Source: Acidobacteriota bacterium
GTDB taxonomy: Bacteria > Acidobacteriota > Terriglobia > Terriglobales > Acidobacteriaceae
DNA length: 64,000 bases
Assembly: GCA_023410055.1 (NCBI GenBank)
Contig: JAEYQK010000037.1
Coordinates: forward strand, 43,043 to 107,042
Direction of reading: 5' to 3'
Position 1 is the first letter of the stretch. Each line of letters opens with the position of its first letter. Position numbers and translations under genes: made by a program. The notes beneath the pieces were generated by a model, which worked only from the letters and a program-made list of their open reading frames with translations, was not told the origin of the DNA and ran no database searches. Below are positions 62,214 through 64,000 of the stretch, one piece after another.

Positions 62214-63341
62214 TTAGCTGTCCTCTGGCTTCGGCGCCGGATTATTCTCTGGTGTGACCTTGTTATTGACCTGAACGGCTGTGCCATTACGCAGCTTGAA
62301 AACGCCCGAGGTCACGACTTCGTCGCCGGGATTGATCCCCGAAACAACTGCCACCTGATCACCGCGAGATCCCTCGACCTTTACGAATTGCTGCCGGACA
62401 CCACGGTAGGCATGCCCCTGCTGGTCCGTCATGTCCGTAAGAACAAAAACCGAATCGCCATATGGGGCGTAGCTGATCGCCGACGCTGGCAACGCGATCA
62501 CCGAACGGCTTTGGCCAAGCGAAAGATCGACTTCAACGAACATACCGGGACGCAACTTGCCTTGCGGGTTCGACAGCGTAGCCTGCACCTGAATATTGCG
62601 TGTGCCCGGGTCGATGACGGAATCGATTGCCGTGACTCGACCTGTGAAGACCTGCCCCGACAGTTCCTTGGTAGCAATTCGCAGTTGGCGTCCGACCTCT
62701 ACCTGCCCGGCGACCTGTTGGGGTATCCCGACGTTTACGTAAATCGGGTTCAGGGATTGCAGCGGGACAATCGGGGCCCCAGCCGGAAGGTATTGTCCAA
62801 CGTTGACCTTGCGGATCCCAAGAACACCAGAAAATGGTGCACGAATGGTCTTTCTCTCAATTGTCGCCCGGACCTCCGCGACATTCGCGTCGGTTTGCTT
62901 CTGTTCTGCCGTCGCCTTGTCGTAGTCCATCCGCGAGATGACACCTTCCTTGAGCAGCAAGTTCATGCGGTCATAATTCACACGCGCAAGATCTCTCTGG
63001 GCTTCGAGAGCGTGCAGTTGTGCTCGCTCCTGCCGGGTATCGAGTTCGACAAGTACGTCACCCTGACGAACAGCCTTTCCGGAATCGAAGTTGATCCGTT
63101 CGACAGTTCCGGGGAGGTCGGCGCTTACTGTTACACCTTGAACGGCTTCGATCGTGCCAATCACATTCATCGACGCTGGCCATGTCGCATTCTTCGCCAC
63201 AATCGTTGTTACCGCTTCTGGAGGCGGCGCGAAGGCAGCGGCAGCCGCCATGCCCGTGCGAATCTGCTTGAACTTCACGAAACCCAAGGCCGAGATGACA
63301 ACCAATATCACTCCCAGCATTAGCAGCATTCTTTTGATCAT
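62214..63341 (-). CDS. RND efflux periplasmic adaptor (MFP, AcrA-like)
   Basis: A 375-residue membrane-fusion protein. N-terminal membrane anchor (MLLMLGVILVVISALGFV), first barrel-sandwich half (VSADLPGTVERINFDSGKAVRQGDVLVELD), helical hairpin (~100-165), second lipoyl half (IRAPFSGVLGIRKVNVGQYL), beta-barrel (VTAIDSVIDPGTRNIQVQATLSN; RPGMFVEVDL) and membrane-proximal domain (VVSGINPGDEVVTSGVFKLRNGT). It connects the RND pump (next gene) to an outer-membrane channel encoded elsewhere. Confidence 0.95.
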   Translation of the reverse strand: MIKRMLLMLGVILVVISALGFVKFKQIRTGMAAAAAFAPPPEAVTTIVAKNATWPASMNVIGTIEAVQGVTVSADLPGTVERINFDSGKAVRQGDVLVELDTRQERAQLHALEAQRDLARVNYDRMNLLLKEGVISRMDYDKATAEQKQTDANVAEVRATIERKTIRAPFSGVLGIRKVNVGQYLPAGAPIVPLQSLNPIYVNVGIPQQVAGQVEVGRQLRIATKELSGQVFTGRVTAIDSVIDPGTRNIQVQATLSNPQGKLRPGMFVEVDLSLGQSRSVIALPASAISYAPYGDSVFVLTDMTDQQGHAYRGVRQQFVKVEGSRGDQVAVVSGINPGDEVVTSGVFKLRNGTAVQVNNKVTPENNPAPKPEDS

Positions 63342-63368
63342 GTTCGTTCCTCACCCCGGATGTTCAAG

Positions 63369-63992
63369 TCATCTCCCAATTGGAGACAAGGTTTCTATGG
63401 CTTCTGTAAATCGTTTCTCCATCGCCCCGATTTCAATAGCGCTGTATTGCGTTCGCAATTGGTGGATGGGAGTTTCCGTTGACTGGTCGTCCCTTGCTGA
63501 GAGAGCCAGTGCTTTCAGAGCGCGGAGACGCGAATCGACAATCTCCTGCTTCAGACACTTCAGCAAAATCCTGCACTCTTGATCCGAATAGGATTCCAGG
63601 ACTGACATCACGAAGACGAAGCGCTCGAAAGGCGGTAGCGCCATAACGATGGCTAGTCGAGAATCCGCGCTGCTCCATTTGTTGTAGTGGTCTTGTTGCG
63701 ATTGTCCGCCTGCCGGTGTGGCCGAGTGCTGTAAAGCGTCGCCCGACAGTTCAATGGCATTGCAGATCACAGTTCGACGAGCCCATGTACGCTCCCAGCC
63801 TTTTGAGACTCCGGTCGCGTTCAAGCAATCGTCAAATGCTTTTGTGAAGCACTTTTCAGCTAGCTTTGTATTGGCGGTCAGCATCAGTGCGAGCAGGTAA
63901 AGACTGTTCGAGTGCTCAAGGAAGTACTGGCAGAACTCGCTGCGGAGTACGCGTCGTGAAACTGGGCCTACAGAGTTCTTCGTGTTCGGCAT
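63369..63992 (-). CDS. Divergent ECF sigma-factor-like protein
   Basis: A 207-residue protein 27 bp upstream of the efflux operon on the same strand. The region ~120-165 (ALPPFERFVFVMSVLESYSDQECRILLKC) has the sigma-4 pattern of ECF sigma factors (L-P-x-x-x-R-x-V-F). The N-terminal part (SNSLYLLALMLTANTKLAEKCFTKAFDDCL) resembles the sigma-2 region with YxxALxxTGNxxxAEx. However, the recognition helix is poor, so DNA-binding activity is uncertain. Such sigma-like genes are common in acidobacteria. The start at 63992 lies eight bases from the window edge and no in-frame stop precedes it, so the protein may begin further upstream. Confidence 0.65.
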   Translation of the reverse strand: MPNTKNSVGPVSRRVLRSEFCQYFLEHSNSLYLLALMLTANTKLAEKCFTKAFDDCLNATGVSKGWERTWARRTVICNAIELSGDALQHSATPAGGQSQQDHYNKWSSADSRLAIVMALPPFERFVFVMSVLESYSDQECRILLKCLKQEIVDSRLRALKALALSARDDQSTETPIHQLRTQYSAIEIGAMEKRFTEAIETLSPIGR

Positions 63993-64000
63993 TATGCACC

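Overview
The window reads as a chromosomal segment of a member of the Acidobacteriota, probably Terriglobia/Acidobacteriia. This is inferred from gene content, moderately high GC and family mix (SLBB export proteins, DUF3142, DUF3160 and DUF2339 proteins, M13 peptidase, a Lys-type membrane pyrophosphatase, an integrase remnant of a type I associate with acidobacteria). No taxonomic marker gene is present.

Layout. (a) 0.3-2.2 kb: a small secreted repeat protein, a membrane protein and a DUF1376-like protein. (b) 2.6-18.2 kb: a Wzx/Wzy-type exopolysaccharide cluster on the + strand: SLBB export protein, a PAP2-phosphatase/Wzi fusion, chain-length protein, flippase, methyltransferase, glycosyltransferases, polymerase/ligase, WecG-type transferase and a WbaP-type initiating transferase. 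(c) 18.2-26.9 kb, mostly minus strand: DUF2127 protein, glycine-rich RRM protein, a PadR-DUF2812 pair, a membrane protein, hppA, two small genes with 16-bp palindromes near them, and a dienelactone hydrolase. (d) 27.0-36.9 kb: DUF2339 membrane protein plus M48 protease, M13 peptidase, a CgeB-like glycosyltransferase plus nucleotidyltransferase pair, and a stand-alone DHp-like protein.

(e) 37.15-53.2 kb: a tRNA-Leu(CAG) gene whose last 17 bases recur in direct orientation 15.9 kb downstream, beside a terminator and the 5' remnant of a tyrosine integrase gene. This looks like an old tRNA-targeted island. Its centrepiece is an RNA-repair/Ro-Y RNA locus: rtcR (divergent), a sigma-54 promoter, rtcB, rtcA, an array of four Y RNA-like elements, a BCS1-like AAA ATPase, a fifth Y RNA-like element and the Ro60 homologue rsr. 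The Y elements share 5' and 3' core strands that fold on each other. They differ in their inserts: none (Y1, Y3), a GNRA-capped hairpin plus T-arm (Y2), or an almost complete circularly permuted tRNA (Y4, Y5). RtcR would sense RNA damage and drive the sigma-54 promoter. RtcA and RtcB would process and ligate RNA ends. Rsr would bind the Y RNAs, whose tRNA mimicry could gate or tether RNA substrates. The rest of the island encodes secreted MEMO, DUF3160, CapA, DUF3142 and CGPFF-motif proteins.

(f) 53.5-64 kb: a NylB-like serine hydrolase, a secreted ankyrin/TPR protein, a serpin with an inhibitory-type hinge, a secreted protein of unknown function, a two-gene RND efflux operon without an outer-membrane channel, and a divergent sigma-factor-like protein at the right edge.
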